Below, one piece after another: positions 1-13,627 of a stretch of DNA of 64,000 bases. A program made the translations under genes and the position numbers. This DNA is from Allodiplogaster sudhausi. Taxonomy: Eukaryota > Nematoda > Chromadorea > Rhabditida > Diplogasteridae. Positions within the stretch are counted from its first letter, which is position 1. The number at the start of each line of letters is the position of its first letter. The stretch lies in assembly GCA_945643635.1 (NCBI GenBank), contig CALZFC010000081.1:1387501-1451500 (forward strand). The letters are read 5' to 3'. The notes below the pieces were generated by a model. That model was not told the DNA's origin and ran no database searches. It saw only the letters and a list, made by a program, of their open reading frames with translations.

Positions 1-7
1 GCTACTC

Positions 8-2087
<2,080 letters not shown>

Positions 2088-2137
2088 TAATGTTTTCACT
2101 AATTGAAAAATATTGGAGATATAATCAACGATTTTTT

Positions 2138-2216
<79 letters not shown>

Positions 2217-2719
2217 GAATAGCCCACACAAAGAATTTTAATTGTCGCCTTCAATAAAATACGGGTTACTATGCGATAATTTGCTTTCTTTTAATTAGGG
2301 CGACATTCAACAAATAATTTGGATGTTTGTAGAAAAGTTCACAGACGTTTAGCTAATATTGAATTATGTAGTGCAACCTTTCAGCTTTAACGGGGCCTAT
2401 TCATGCTTCAATTTCACATCTTTCGATTCGGTTAAAGTGATTTTTCTTCCTCTTTTCGCTAACTCATTCGTAATGACCAATTTTGATAATTCCCTTTAGA
2501 TCGTTTTCCGTCACATTTTATGGCCTGAGTTTTTGTTGATTACAGCCTTTGTCTGTATAAAGAAGATGGATTTTTTGAAGCTCTGCAAGTCCAATTTCGC
2601 TAATTTCCCTAGCCATCTTTGCACCCACAACATTAACAGGCTAGTCAGCTAAAATGTACGCAGATGGAACTGGAGTTGAAAATATAAGCAGAAGAAAGGG
2701 AGCGAGAGGAAGAGAGTGT

Positions 2720-2768
<49 letters not shown>

Positions 2769-3337
2769 GAGAGGAAGAACTCTCCCGAGTGAACTTGAGC
2801 ACATTGTACATGCTGTGTATAAACTGAGGAAGAGGGCATCTGCATTGGCAAACAGAAAGTGAGAAGAGGAGGGAATAGAAGAGAGAGCAAGAGAAATAGA
2901 GAGAGAAAGAGAGGAATGATATAGGACGAGACAAGAAGTGAAACCATAGGAGCGGCTGATTCAGACATTGTATTGCCTGTGGCAACAACCGAAGTCTGCC
3001 CATCCATGTTCTTTCTGTTCCTCCTCCGTCACACGACTCTGCCTTATCAGTTAGGAACTGAACCCACTCCCTTTCCACCATCCACTTGTCTCTCTCTCTT
3101 CGCCTCTTTCCCTCTCTCTCCCTTTTCTCTTTGTCTCTCTTCCGCATTGATCTGATCAGTGAGAGTGAGGAGTGCTCTGAGAATGAGTCTTTCCCTGTCA
3201 TAGCTGGGTGCTTCCATAGAATGGCGTGGCACGCTTTCATGTAACCCGTGTCAATCGGTGCTCACCTGGTTCTCCCTCTTTATTCTCTCTCATTAACCTC
3301 TCTTGGCCCCATCCACTTCCTCAAAAGTCTCTTTCCA
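2088..3337. other. Intergenic, microsatellite-rich
   Basis: This holds the 3' end of the kinase gene (AATAAA at 2253-2258), CT/GTCT tracts at about 2128-2215 and a pure (GA)n run at about 2727-2766. Open frames here are Ser/Leu or Arg/Glu repeats made by the microsatellites. I see no convincing gene. Confidence 0.6.
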
Positions 3338-4809
3338 ATGTGTCCAAGAATGAGAACACCGGCTCGTCTGCTTCTTTCCGCCCTCTTCCTTTTTGTTATG
3401 CTGATTATTTTCAATCTTGACAACCACGACGATGGAATCACAACTGCGGAGGAGAGAAAGAGTGACAAAGAGAGCGAGAGAGTACAGCGAGAGGAGAGAG
3501 TGAAAGAGAGAGTGGAAGAGAGAGTGCGTGAAGAAGGAGAGCGTCGTGTTCTCTCCTTCACTCGACTGAATCCCGACGTCTTTGTCCATTCCCCCTTCGA
3601 TGATCGTCGACAAGGAAATATGAATGGACGGAGCATCCGCTTTCTTGTCATCGCCCGCGGAAAAACTCCGCTTCACTGCCGAGTTCTTGGAAGTGAGCAT
3701 TTCTGCTTCATTCGATACATTTCACTTCCACTTTATGCACAAATAAATGGAACGCGCAGTCGTGCTTTGGAATGCTGAAACTAAGTATCCAAACAGACAA
3801 AGCTTCCTCATTGCATTTCCTCTTTACGAATGCGGAATAATGCATGAATAGAGGAATGAGTTGTTTCCTCTGCAGGAGAGATCGAAGGATCCTGGTACGA
3901 GTTGGCGGAGAATCACCAAATGGCATTCGGCTCTTTCATCGTTTCATGTGAATTGCCGTCCGAGTTGGAGAACGAAGACCTCGTGGAGAGAGTGGAAATC
4001 TCAGTGGAGGGAAGCGCCGTTCTCTCCCTTGATATCGACTACATTCTTCCCAGAGAAGATCAAGTCACTCACTTCACTTTCCAATACGGTTCGGCTATTT
4101 CATTTCGTAGTCAATACTCCCATTTCACCCTTTTCATTGGAGCTTGAGAGATAATGAAATCTCGACTAACAATAAGGGCCTGTGAGTATTTCATATATTC
4201 TCTAAATAAATTGAGGAATCTGCGTTCCACTGGTGTACGGTGGTCGTTATTCTGCCCCGAGAATAGTGGAATGGGCAGAGCTGGTCAGGAGAACCGGAGT
4301 GGAATCCGTGTCCATTTATGTCGACTCTGCTTCTCTTCTCAGCGAAACTCGCCAGGCCATTCAATTCTACGAGAGACAAGGGTTCTTCTACTTCTTAATC
4401 TTCATTTTCCACTCGATTTGTGATTGCTGCTGTCATTTTATATTTTTCCCTATACTCTGCTTATATTCTTTAACCTTTTGGCGATTTTGAAATATGACTA
4501 TGGTAATTTTTTTAGATTCTTTGAAGTGACAGAGTATCATGAGCCTGTGGAAAATTTGTGGTATCACGGACAGTTGGCTCTGATCCACGATTGCCTACTC
4601 CGTCATTCCATCAATACCAAGTCGGCGTTCACTTGCTCGTAGCTCATCATCCTCCCTATCTCCTCCCCCTCTCTCTCCTCTCACTCTTTCTCCTCTAACA
4701 CTCCTTCTCCTCTCCTTCTTTCTCTCCCACCTTTCTCCCTCCCTCTCCTCCCCTCCCTGTTTATCCTCTCAACCCTCTATCTCTCCTTTCCCTCTCTCTC
4801 TCCCTCTCT

Positions 4810-4864
<55 letters not shown>

Positions 4865-5593
4865 GATTCCTCTCCTTCCACGACGTGGATGAAGTGATCC
4901 TCTCTCTCGAGAAGGGGAAGACTGTCGCTTCCGTGCTCTCTCAGCTTCCTGAGGATGTCGCATCTCTGCGAGTCTCCACGCAATACATGAATAATAAGTA
5001 TGTTAACGATAAGAAGCGCCGCTGTGCATCTCCAACTGAATCTCTCTTGTCAGCACGCAGTGATATGAGTTCTCTTCAGCAATCCCGGTGTTCCCTTCAC
5101 CTTCCACAATGTCATAACTGATGGCAAGCTGGATGCTCGATTCACAAAGTGTATCGTTCGTCCGATTTGCGTGTTTGAACAGGTAACATTAATATATGCA
5201 TGGCCATCTCTTCATCACTTTATTTCAAACATTTTTCATTCCCTCCCTATCAATTGCACCAAGCTGGTAATCGGCTAATTTACTTCTCGCTGTCGCATCC
5301 AGAAAAATGCAAAATGAAACGGAGTTGTCGAGAGAGAATCTATGGGGGCAAGGCAAGGAAGGGACCGTTCTTATGTATGTACATGGAACACTGAAGAGTA
5401 TTATTTTGAGGGAATCCATCACACGAGTCGAGCCATCCAAGATTCCTTGAAGATGCAGAAGGCGGATGAATCGACGCTGCGTCTTTTCCACTACCGCAGA
5501 TCCTTTGCAGAGGGGACTAAAGATTCCATTGTCCCCGATTCGTTCCCCGATCTTCCCGAGGTCATCAATGGAATTCTCAAGAAACTTTCCTAA
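3338..5593 (+). CDS. GT92-family (DUF23) glycosyltransferase, type II Golgi membrane protein
   Basis: Seven exons join in phase: 3338-3692, 3876-4088, 4216-4381, 4516-4638, 4866-4997, 5080-5182, 5411-5593, giving 424 aa, normal for nematode GT92 enzymes. A hydrophobic anchor (about residues 5-25, LLLSALFLFVMLIIF) follows the start, then a charged Arg/Glu-rich stem. The catalytic region shows CVPLVYGG, then HDVDE (the DxD-like metal-binding motif of GT92), then KCIVRPICVF and GIHHTS near the C-terminus, the usual family order. GT92 enzymes such as C. elegans GALT-1 transfer galactose to N-glycan core fucose; the acceptor here is inferred only at family level. Exons 3 and 7 use TTGAG-type acceptors. 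The start could be the ATG at 3350. AATAAA lies at 5830-5835. Confidence 0.88.
4812..4861 (+). repeat. (CT)n microsatellite inside a GT92 intron
   Basis: An uninterrupted CT run occupies the 3' half of the 4639-4865 intron and runs to within five bases of the acceptor, so it doubles as the polypyrimidine tract. Confidence 0.9.
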
Positions 5594-6292
5594 CAATTTT
5601 TCTTCTTTTTTACTCCATCAGCAGCCTAAATGGCCTTTTTCCTAATCCTCGACGGGTTAAATTATTCTATAACCGGTCTCCTCTACATTGGCAGGCAAAA
5701 TTTCCTTCTCTCTCAAAATTGTGTTTTCAAGTGCCTCTGCATGAATATCGGGGAAATTTATTTATCTGTGATGTAACAAAATGCCATTTCATTGCCCAGG
5801 AATACAGTGTTAATGTTTCAAATATTTGTAATAAAACTAATGTTTAGTGAGCCGAATTATACAATTGAAGTGAGCGTGTGCCAAGAGGAAATCTGATCTG
5901 GTCGCTAACAAAGCGACTGTTGAATACGAAGCTGACTTGTAAATCACCAATCGGAAGTTGTACCAGTAAGGTTATCTACATAAAAGCTGAAATAGCATGA
6001 GATAAATAGTCGAGTAAAGCATATCAAATGAGAGAACGCAGCAGAAGCATCTACTTTATATTTACAGAAAAGACAAAGGCGATTATCGGCGATCTGCTTA
6101 AACATATTGCATTGAAAGTTTCTTCTATGCATTATACATTTGCATGCATGTACATACATACATATTTACAGAATGATCACTATTTCGTCTCATTCCTAAA
6201 TCGCAAAATCTAATGAGGATTACAGTGCTTTCTAGTAACAAATCGTACTGGATTCCTTTGAAAGAGACAAAGAGGAAGAGAAAAGTGTGAGT

Positions 6293-6328
<36 letters not shown>

Positions 6329-6405
6329 GGAGAGAGGGAGAAAGGGGAGATATGTAGATGCGGAAACGAATGGAAAAATGTTCTTTTGTTCTTTTCCGAG
6401 AACTA
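5594..6405. other. Intergenic; no gene seen
   Basis: Contains the GT92 polyadenylation signal, AT-rich sequence and a GA tract at about 6288-6324. I see no supported gene. Confidence 0.5.
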
Positions 6406-7314
6406 TCATCCACTTTCCTGCCAATCGAATGGCTCGTCAAAGTTGACGTTGTGATTACGAATGGAAAGATGAATGAGCTGAGAGAGAAAGGCATAGTCGG
6501 GCTGGTTGTGGTAGGCGAGGGAGTCTACGTACTTCATCAGGCGTCGGAATTCTGTCTTAGAAACATATTCTCAGTCGATTATTTAGCCCGAGATATTATT
6601 CTAAAAACATAATTTGAAAGAATAATATAGTTGTGCATATATCTGTACATACATACATAGATACATTTGGTACCGTCCAATATTGTTGGTTCCGGAATTA
6701 ATCAGATTAATCCATTTAATAGGATTAATTAAATCAATTTAAATAATTCAAACTGGAACTACGAACTGATGAGGACATGCCATGCGATTTCCTCGTTGGG
6801 TTTTAAGTTATTTTTCGCTGCGAACAACCCTGGAAAAAGCCGTTATAAATGATAAGGAAAATGGAAAATAAGATTTTCAGTAGCGGGTAAAAATGATTTT
6901 CCTGTAGAGCATCGAACACCAGACACTGGAATTCCCAGTCAAACGCCGTCGCAAGTCACCACATATTTCATTCTTGTAAGAGTGCCCACAGTCTCACCAA
7001 AGAAATATCGATGAGCTCTCCGCACATACTAAACAAATTTAGACAATAACAGCGTAGCTTTATCAGACTGTGAGATGTTTGTCTTTTCGGCATATTTTGG
7101 AAAACGGTATCACTTCGCAATTCCAGTTTGAATAATTTAAATTAATTTAATTAATCCTATTAACTACGGACCCAAGTTGGATTGTACTGTATGCATGTAG
7201 AAAGAAAGATGGGAGAGAAAGCGAGCGAGAGAGATAGAGAAATACATAGAGAAAGAAAGGGAGAGCGAGAGTGAGAGAGAGAGAGATAGAGAAAAAAGAG
7301 AGAGCTAAAAAGAC

Positions 7315-7362
<48 letters not shown>

Positions 7363-8298
7363 AGAGGCACTGACACGCGGGCAGTATTTGAGTAGTTCCT
7401 GAGCGCCCTCCGATGTCCTGGCGTATTCCTTTCGCTCTAAAACTTGGGCCCGATCTTTGCGATGAAGATGTGACCAGGGAAGGAAGCCTGAGAAGAGAGA
7501 ATGAAAAAAGGGAGTAGGGAGGGAGGGATGGAAGAGGGGAGGATGACCTGTTATCATCTCAAGGGAAGGAGGGAGGAGGGGAGGATGACCTGCTATCATC
7601 TCAAGGGAGGGAGGGAGGGAGGAGAGGATGACCTGTTATCATCTCAGTCACCATATAGCACCACGACTCGATGTCATTCTTGGGTGCCTGCTCCTGCTCT
7701 CTGTGAGCTGCCAGCGACGCGTACCGAGTTGTGCCCCTTCAACTCATTCCATTCAGCTTCACTTTTAGTACACGGATTGTCCAACCGGAACTGGCTCTTG
7801 TCCCTTGGCGATTTGGGAGTTCCATCTTCTTCGCGGAAGCTGCGGCAGAGACCGAAGTCAATCAGACACACTCGCAGTCCATCCAAGGACAGAACGAAGT
7901 TGGAGGCATGAAACAGATACGGTAATCAGGAGAGTGAGAGAGGGAGAGATGCAAGAAGAGAAATTCAGGGAGGGAGTGAAAAAGATGCAAGAAGAGAGAG
8001 GGAGGGGGAGAGAGATGCAAGAAGAGAAAGATGGAGATGGAGAGATAGACATTAAGGCATAAAAAGAGGGGCAAACATTTAGAACAGTGAAAAGAGAGAG
8101 AGAAATAAGAGTAGATGAACCTTGATGTCTCTATGGACGAATCCAAGACGATGAAGGAACTGAATGGGGGAAAGAGTGAGAAGGGCCAAGCGAAGGGATG
8201 TGGAGAGGGAGAAACGGCCATCTTCTGTGTAGGAGCGGCGGAGAGAGAGAAGACTCTCTCCCATCTGCAAGGACTTCCCTCTTTCTTCTTATTCCCTT

Positions 8299-8338
<40 letters not shown>

Positions 8339-9274
8339 GTGGACAACAGATCCGTACGAGTGTCATGATGATGAACTTGAAATGATTGGCGATCTTCCCC
8401 TTGTCTGCCAAGACTGGCAGGAACTCGGCAGCTTCTTCATCTCTCGCCGATTGAGACAACACTCCATAGTCCATGTCTATGCCATGCGAATGACGATCAC
8501 AAACCTAGTACATACACATCTGTATGTAGAAAGAGAGAGAGGGAGAATAAAGAGAGAGAGGAGAGAGAGAGAAAGAGAAAAAGAGAGAAGGAGATAGAGA
8601 GAGAGAGAGAGCTGTAAGAACGAGAGGTCTGAAAAGGTGGGGATTAAGATGCAGAAAGATGATTTTTTTAAACAGAAACCTCGAGTTTGGCAGCGAATCT
8701 GCGCATATCTCCTCTGCGCAAGACCTGGAATTCTATGTATTATGGTTACATGAACAAAAGTGTGATGAAGCAAAGAAAGGAGTGAGAAAGAAGACAAATA
8801 AAATATCCCTCTCCAATCTCTCATCAGCCGTCGAATCACAAAAGCAAAACAGCAACCCCGTAGTAAAGAGATCTTCTGCCAGAAAACAAAATTTCAATAC
8901 CTCTCAGTATCTTACTGGATTCCGAGGTTCGATTATATAGAAATACATGATCTTTTGGAGAAGAATTAGCAGAATAAAAAAAACAGCCAGAGCATCTCGC
9001 ATTGCATTTGGAATGATGTACGGTCGGTGTTTCATTAAAAAAAAAATTATGTACCAATGTAAATAAGACCTACTAAACAGTCCAAATGGTCAGTTGTTTT
9101 ACAAAAAGAACTTGCCTCGAAGACGACTCCGAATCTGCCTCGAGCAATGACCTTGCCAACCACGTAGACACCCTCCTTGCCGCGGATGTTCTGATTCGTG
9201 GAGGGCAGCCGGTCGTCCCACTCGGGCTCCGATAATCCCTCCTCCTTCTCACAAGAGCCTCTGTCATCCGACAT
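6406..9274 (-). CDS. CK1-group (TTBK-like) protein kinase
   Basis: Eight minus-strand exons keep phase: 9274-9112, 8732-8680, 8504-8358, 8264-8121, 7907-7786, 7736-7633, 7487-7377, 6551-6406, giving 329 aa. Motifs in order are IARGRFGVVFEA (glycine loop), FAAKLE (catalytic Lys), FKFIIMTL (hinge), FVHRDIK (catalytic loop), LIDFGLCR (DFG), GTTRYASLAAH (CK1-type in place of APE), DIESWCYM and MKYVDSLAYHNQPDY near the end. CK1/TTBK kinases are strongly expanded in nematodes, and many are germline-expressed. Two oddities: the intron between HRDIK and DFG (7908-8120) contains no AG acceptor, and the exon 6 donor lies in a triplicated repeat. A MITE-like insertion sits in the last intron. The closest subfamily is inferred. 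Confidence 0.85.
6671..7190. mobile_element. MITE-like inverted-repeat element in an intron
   Basis: Two inverted arms, 6717-6764 and 7114-7162, match over about 49 bp with four mismatches. Weaker similarity extends outward to about 6671 and 7190, where both ends contain GTAC. The interior (about 350 bp) has no coding potential that I can see. It lies in the last intron of the CK1-type gene. No clear target-site duplication was found. Confidence 0.65.
7543..7637. repeat. Triplicated ~42-bp repeat spanning an exon-intron junction
   Basis: The plus-strand unit beginning GATGACCTGTTATCATCTC occurs three times at 42-43 bp spacing. On the coding (minus) strand each copy reproduces the exon 6 end and its donor (ACAG|gtcatc), with GT at 7632-7631, 7589-7588 and 7547-7546. 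Confidence 0.85.
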
Positions 9275-10711
9275 CAGCCACGGAAATCCCTTATCATCAC
9301 CAAATATCTTATCCTCTTCTTATCACATATGATCTAACAATAAGTAGCATTCCGTTTACATTAGAGCAGAACTTGAAGGCAAAAGACAATTCGCTGAGAG
9401 AATTTATTTAAAGCCTTTTTGCGTTTTTTAGTTTCGTTATATTCATCATAAATAATAGAAAAATTAATTTTATGGAAGAAAATACAGAAATGAAATCCGC
9501 TACTGCTTTTTGTTTCTATGAAAAGAAGAAGGGGATAAACGAAAAGAAGACATGGAAGTCTCTGCATTGGCGGCAGAAGAAGAAAGTCATGAGGAACACG
9601 CTGAGGCACTTCTCTGCAAGCATCTCTATCATGCACACGATCACAGTCTCAGGCGATCTCTCTCTCTCTCTTTCTCCCCCACTCTCTCTCTCTCTATCTC
9701 TCTCTTTCTGCACTCTCAAGTTCATGCACTCTCTAGCAATTCACAGCTGCTTTACACCAACCCCTTTTCTACTGCCTCCGTCTGCTCCTCCCGTTTTCAC
9801 TACGCTTTTTTCTTGCGTTGGCCACACTGCAAATCCCCGTCCATCCATATGGTTCCGTTCTTTTGACCAAAGCAAGTATGAATTAACTGACTCGAGAAAG
9901 AAAAGAAGAAACGTGTGGAAGCGAAGCAGTTGAGCAGAAGTCTTCTCGGGTTGACTAAAACGACCCTTCCCCTTTCTCAAGTGGGATTCCTGATCTTCCA
10001 TCCCGAGTCAATACTCTCTTGCGCACCTCCCTCTCTCTTCTCCATCTCTCTTCCTTTACATCCAACTCTTAAGATCCGCTCAAATAAACAACTGAAGATG
10101 ACGCGACTGTAAGCCCTCTTCTATGAATGAATGCAGTGCAACGTTTGAAACTTCGAAGTAGCGAAAAGTGAATAAGGAAAAAGTTGTACCACTTCAATGA
10201 ACGGAAAGAAGTTTTTTTTCTGCAAAATACCTCAGACACATTGCAAACAGTCGAATACAGTTTTTATTTAACAAGTATCAATTCTTCATCAAGAATCCGC
10301 CGCTTTCAAACGAACTTTACAATAATAAAAGAAAGCAAGGAAACTAATCATTAATCTTGAAAATTATCATTAACTAAGGTAACAAAATTACAGAGGACTT
10401 TTTCACACAAAGGCTTGACTCAAGAGTGTCACAGATTCGGTTGAACAGCGACGGAGACTTAGCCATAAAACAAACATCCTAATTCAACACTTCAATAACA
10501 CTCTAAAAAGTGATAAAATACCAAGTGGAACATTCAGAACGCTTTCCGAAGAACAACGAACGTAACTTTCAATGAAAAGATAGCAAAGAAGAGAAAGAGA
10601 GGGAGAGGTGAACAGGCAGACAGTGGAAGAAAGAAAATCCATGAAATGGCACAAGTCTCTTGCAATCAGTTTCCTTCCAGGAATCCCCCGCCAATCTCCA
10701 TTTCATCCCCG
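9275..10711. other. Unresolved intergenic stretch
   Basis: Lies between the kinase start and the ZHP-type gene stop. An 86-codon minus-strand frame (10001-9741, starting MEDQESHLRKGKG) and a plus-strand frame (MEVSALAAEEESHEEHAEAL, about 9552) are open, but neither has a recognisable family or supporting splice context. CT tracts lie at about 9658-9712. Confidence 0.4.
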
Positions 10712-12687
10712 TCAAACAGATCCTGATGGCCCAACGATCTTCGGCTGCTGCTCTCTGAAGAACTGTGACGGCCGTTCCTGTAAATCATCCAATCTTCTGT
10801 AATCTCCCCTATCTTTTTCTCGGTTTCATTATACATATGTAAAAACAAAAATATTTGTAAAAAAAAATTTTTTTAAAGGTACATTTCTCTTAATATGATA
10901 TGAGATGAGTATTGACAACTTTAGCTCGCTCTTTCTACACAAAGGGAGTTCACCACATTGCATCAGAGAACACTACACGGGGATGGAACCAGCGCTCTTT
11001 TCAAGTCCCTCAGCAGCTCTAAAGGGTCAGACAGGCAATGGGTTAGAACGGGAAAGAGGATAGATGAACCGAACATTAATTCTGATGTAGAACTAAAGCT
11101 CTCAATTAGCCCTTAAAAATGGAGAACAAACTTAATTGGGTTAGAGAAACATTGTGGTTGTTGGATTATTCGTTTTATAATAGAACCTACTTTACGCATG
11201 AACTTCTGATAAGAAAAAAGGAAAATTTAGTTTAGTAGGATTAAGCAGTGGAAATGTATGTACTGACTTGTACCCCAGGACAGCCGGAGTGGTGAGTTGG
11301 GGAGCGGGCATAATCGGGGAGGGGACGTCTCCGTTCGGGGCGAAGATCTCCTGCATTCGATCGCGACTGCGACGCCTCCCACTGCTGCCATTGCTGTTGC
11401 GCATCTGAAGAGAGGAGATATGAAGACGGAGCAGTCCCAGCAGCCCTCCCACATATGCTGGCCCTCTTAAGAAAAATGATCTAACACTCTGATTGATTGG
11501 AGTGCTAGTCATAGCATTGAAGAAAGACATAGACGAAAGAGGAGTATCGGCCAGGCCCGAATCCGAATCAGCTCAATTCGTCATGATTAATAATAATCCG
11601 CCAGAATATTAATGTTCAGCATACAAAATTAACTACTGTTAACTTTGGAACTGAAGAGATGCCGTTGAAGGCGATTTGTAGATACCTTCATTGGCCTTGC
11701 GAAGACGAACCAGTTCCAAGTCTCGGGTTGCAAGACTGCAAAGAACTTCCAAAGTAGCTAACCCAAATTAAACTAAATAGTAAATCATGTGAAAAAGCTA
11801 CGCTACCAAAAAAAAGCGCCTTAAACACAAAACCTGATGCTTTAAGGTATCTATTGTGGGCTGTAATAGCATCTTTGCAACAAAAGGAGACTGTCAAAAA
11901 ACAATAAAGATTGCCCGGCCTTTAAGTGCGGCAGCAGAAAGAAGAAAACTGACAGCGACTCAAGCTTCTGGCTATGTAGACGGGCGTTTTCCAGTTCGAC
12001 TTGGATCTGGTTCTTTTCTGCCACCATCTTCCTGAATTCAGCAAACGTAACTACTTTTTTCTATCACAGATATGGTAAATGGATGAAACGCGCAAACTTC
12101 TCTGTCTCGATCCTCTTCTTCACTTCCGCTTGAGCTACGCTCACAAATTTCATTGCCTTCTTATGCTGTTCACGTTGAGCTTTCTGAAGGCGTGTTCGGT
12201 TGGCCTGTTGGAAGTCCAGCACCGCCCCCATACTCTTCATGTATTCGGCGGCCAGGTCGCGCGGATTACGGAAGAGCATCTGGGCAGAATAGATTGCTAG
12301 GCAGATTCGTCTATCAAAATACATGACACAGCTGATACTGCGAAATTATTCCATCTACCTGAATTTCTGGTTTAAGCGACCGATTGATATCGACACACTT
12401 AGCAGGCTTCTTGCAGAACGGACATGCACCTCCTGAAAATTACTTTTCGCTGTTTTCTCCTCAAAATGGATTTTTTTTATCCCGGATGGTCAAAATATGC
12501 TCCATATTAGAAAAAAACGGATCAGTAAATAGAATTCTTCACCGATTCAGATCCAAAACAGCTTGATCACACCTGCTTGTGTGAAACATTTGCGGCAAAC
12601 GACATGGCCGCAAGATGTGAAAACAAACTGCACTTCGGCCGATGGTAAAGTGGTGCAAGAATTGCAGTGGACCCAATCAGAACTCAT
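10712..12687 (-). CDS. ZHP/RNF212 (Zip3-like) meiotic RING-finger protein
   Basis: Seven exons in phase: 12687-12573, 12432-12359, 12279-12090, 12050-11954, 11735-11686, 11404-11274, 10777-10712, giving 240 aa. The N-terminus starts MSSDWVHCNSC, then TSCGHVVCRKC and ACPFCKKP. This is the C3HC4-type RING of Zip3/RNF212/ZHP proteins, which act as SUMO or ubiquitin E3 ligases on the synaptonemal complex and select crossover sites. It is followed by LFRNP, a long coiled coil (EFRKMVAEKNQIQVELENAR, then LATRDLELVRLRKANE) and a Gln/Arg-rich tail, the family architecture. The last exon reads to TGA at 10712 in the phase-consistent model; a second frame would end at 10666. C. elegans has four paralogues (ZHP-1 to -4); which one this matches is not decided. 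Confidence 0.85.
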
Positions 12688-13418
12688 CTAAACAGTAACA
12701 CGCCTAGCATCACACTCATAGATAGATAAATACAAAATAAAACGACCCAACTTCCAGAACAATTGATAATACGAATTTTAGTGTGTCAGTTGCTCGAGTT
12801 TTACTAAATAGATAAATACAAAATAAAACTTTACTAAATATACACTGTGGAATAATTCAAATTCACTGTCTCACAAGAGCATTATAAGGAAGTCTTGAGA
12901 AAATCGTTCTAAATTATCCTTCAAAATTCCATGATAGAAAATGAAGCCGAGCCCAAAATTCTATTGCCGGTAAGGTTCGTGTCGAGACGGACACCTCCGT
13001 TAAAAATATTCCCTTCCCTCATCCCCCAAGCCTTTCCACTTTCATTCTACATAACTTTCATCCTCGTTTCATACATTCTTTGGACTTCTAGTTAGGCATA
13101 TTTTATCTTAACATTAAAGTTGAAATAACAGAGCAAAGCAGTGACTTCGTGCACAAGCTAAGGATTCCTCACCAACGTGGTGGTAAACGAAGGAGTCAAG
13201 CCATAATTGAATGACAGAATGATAAACACAACACTCAGATGGTTTACTGTTGTAATAACAACAACAACCGCACAGCTGGAACTGTTAGAAGAAAAAGAAC
13301 AACGAAAATATATTAAGAAACACGCATGTAATTTGAAGAACGTCGACACATACAAGAGTGTATTTCGGAGGGCATGGAAAAGGGAAAGAAGGGGGAATGG
13401 CTGTGTTGTGTGGTGGTG

Positions 13419-13596
13419 TTAGATGTTCTCGATGTCGATGTCCTCTCCGTCATCTCCTTGCACCTGCAACAACTTCGTCAAAATCATTTGGATAGATAGA
13501 CTAAGAGAGAGAGAGTGTGTGAGAGAGAGGATAGAAAGAGAGAGAGGATAGAAAGAGGAGATAGAATAGAAAGAGGAGATAGGATAGAAAGAGAGA

Positions 13597-13627
<31 letters not shown>

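Noticed and set aside
2641..3240. Long minus-strand frame rich in Ser/Leu
   Set aside because: Produced by the GA/CT microsatellite; no domain, no splice context.
8340..8400. Apparent frameshift in the CK1-type kinase after IIMTL
   Set aside because: Resolved by a normal GT donor at 8357-8356 and acceptor before 8264, giving MTL then MGESLLSLRR in phase.
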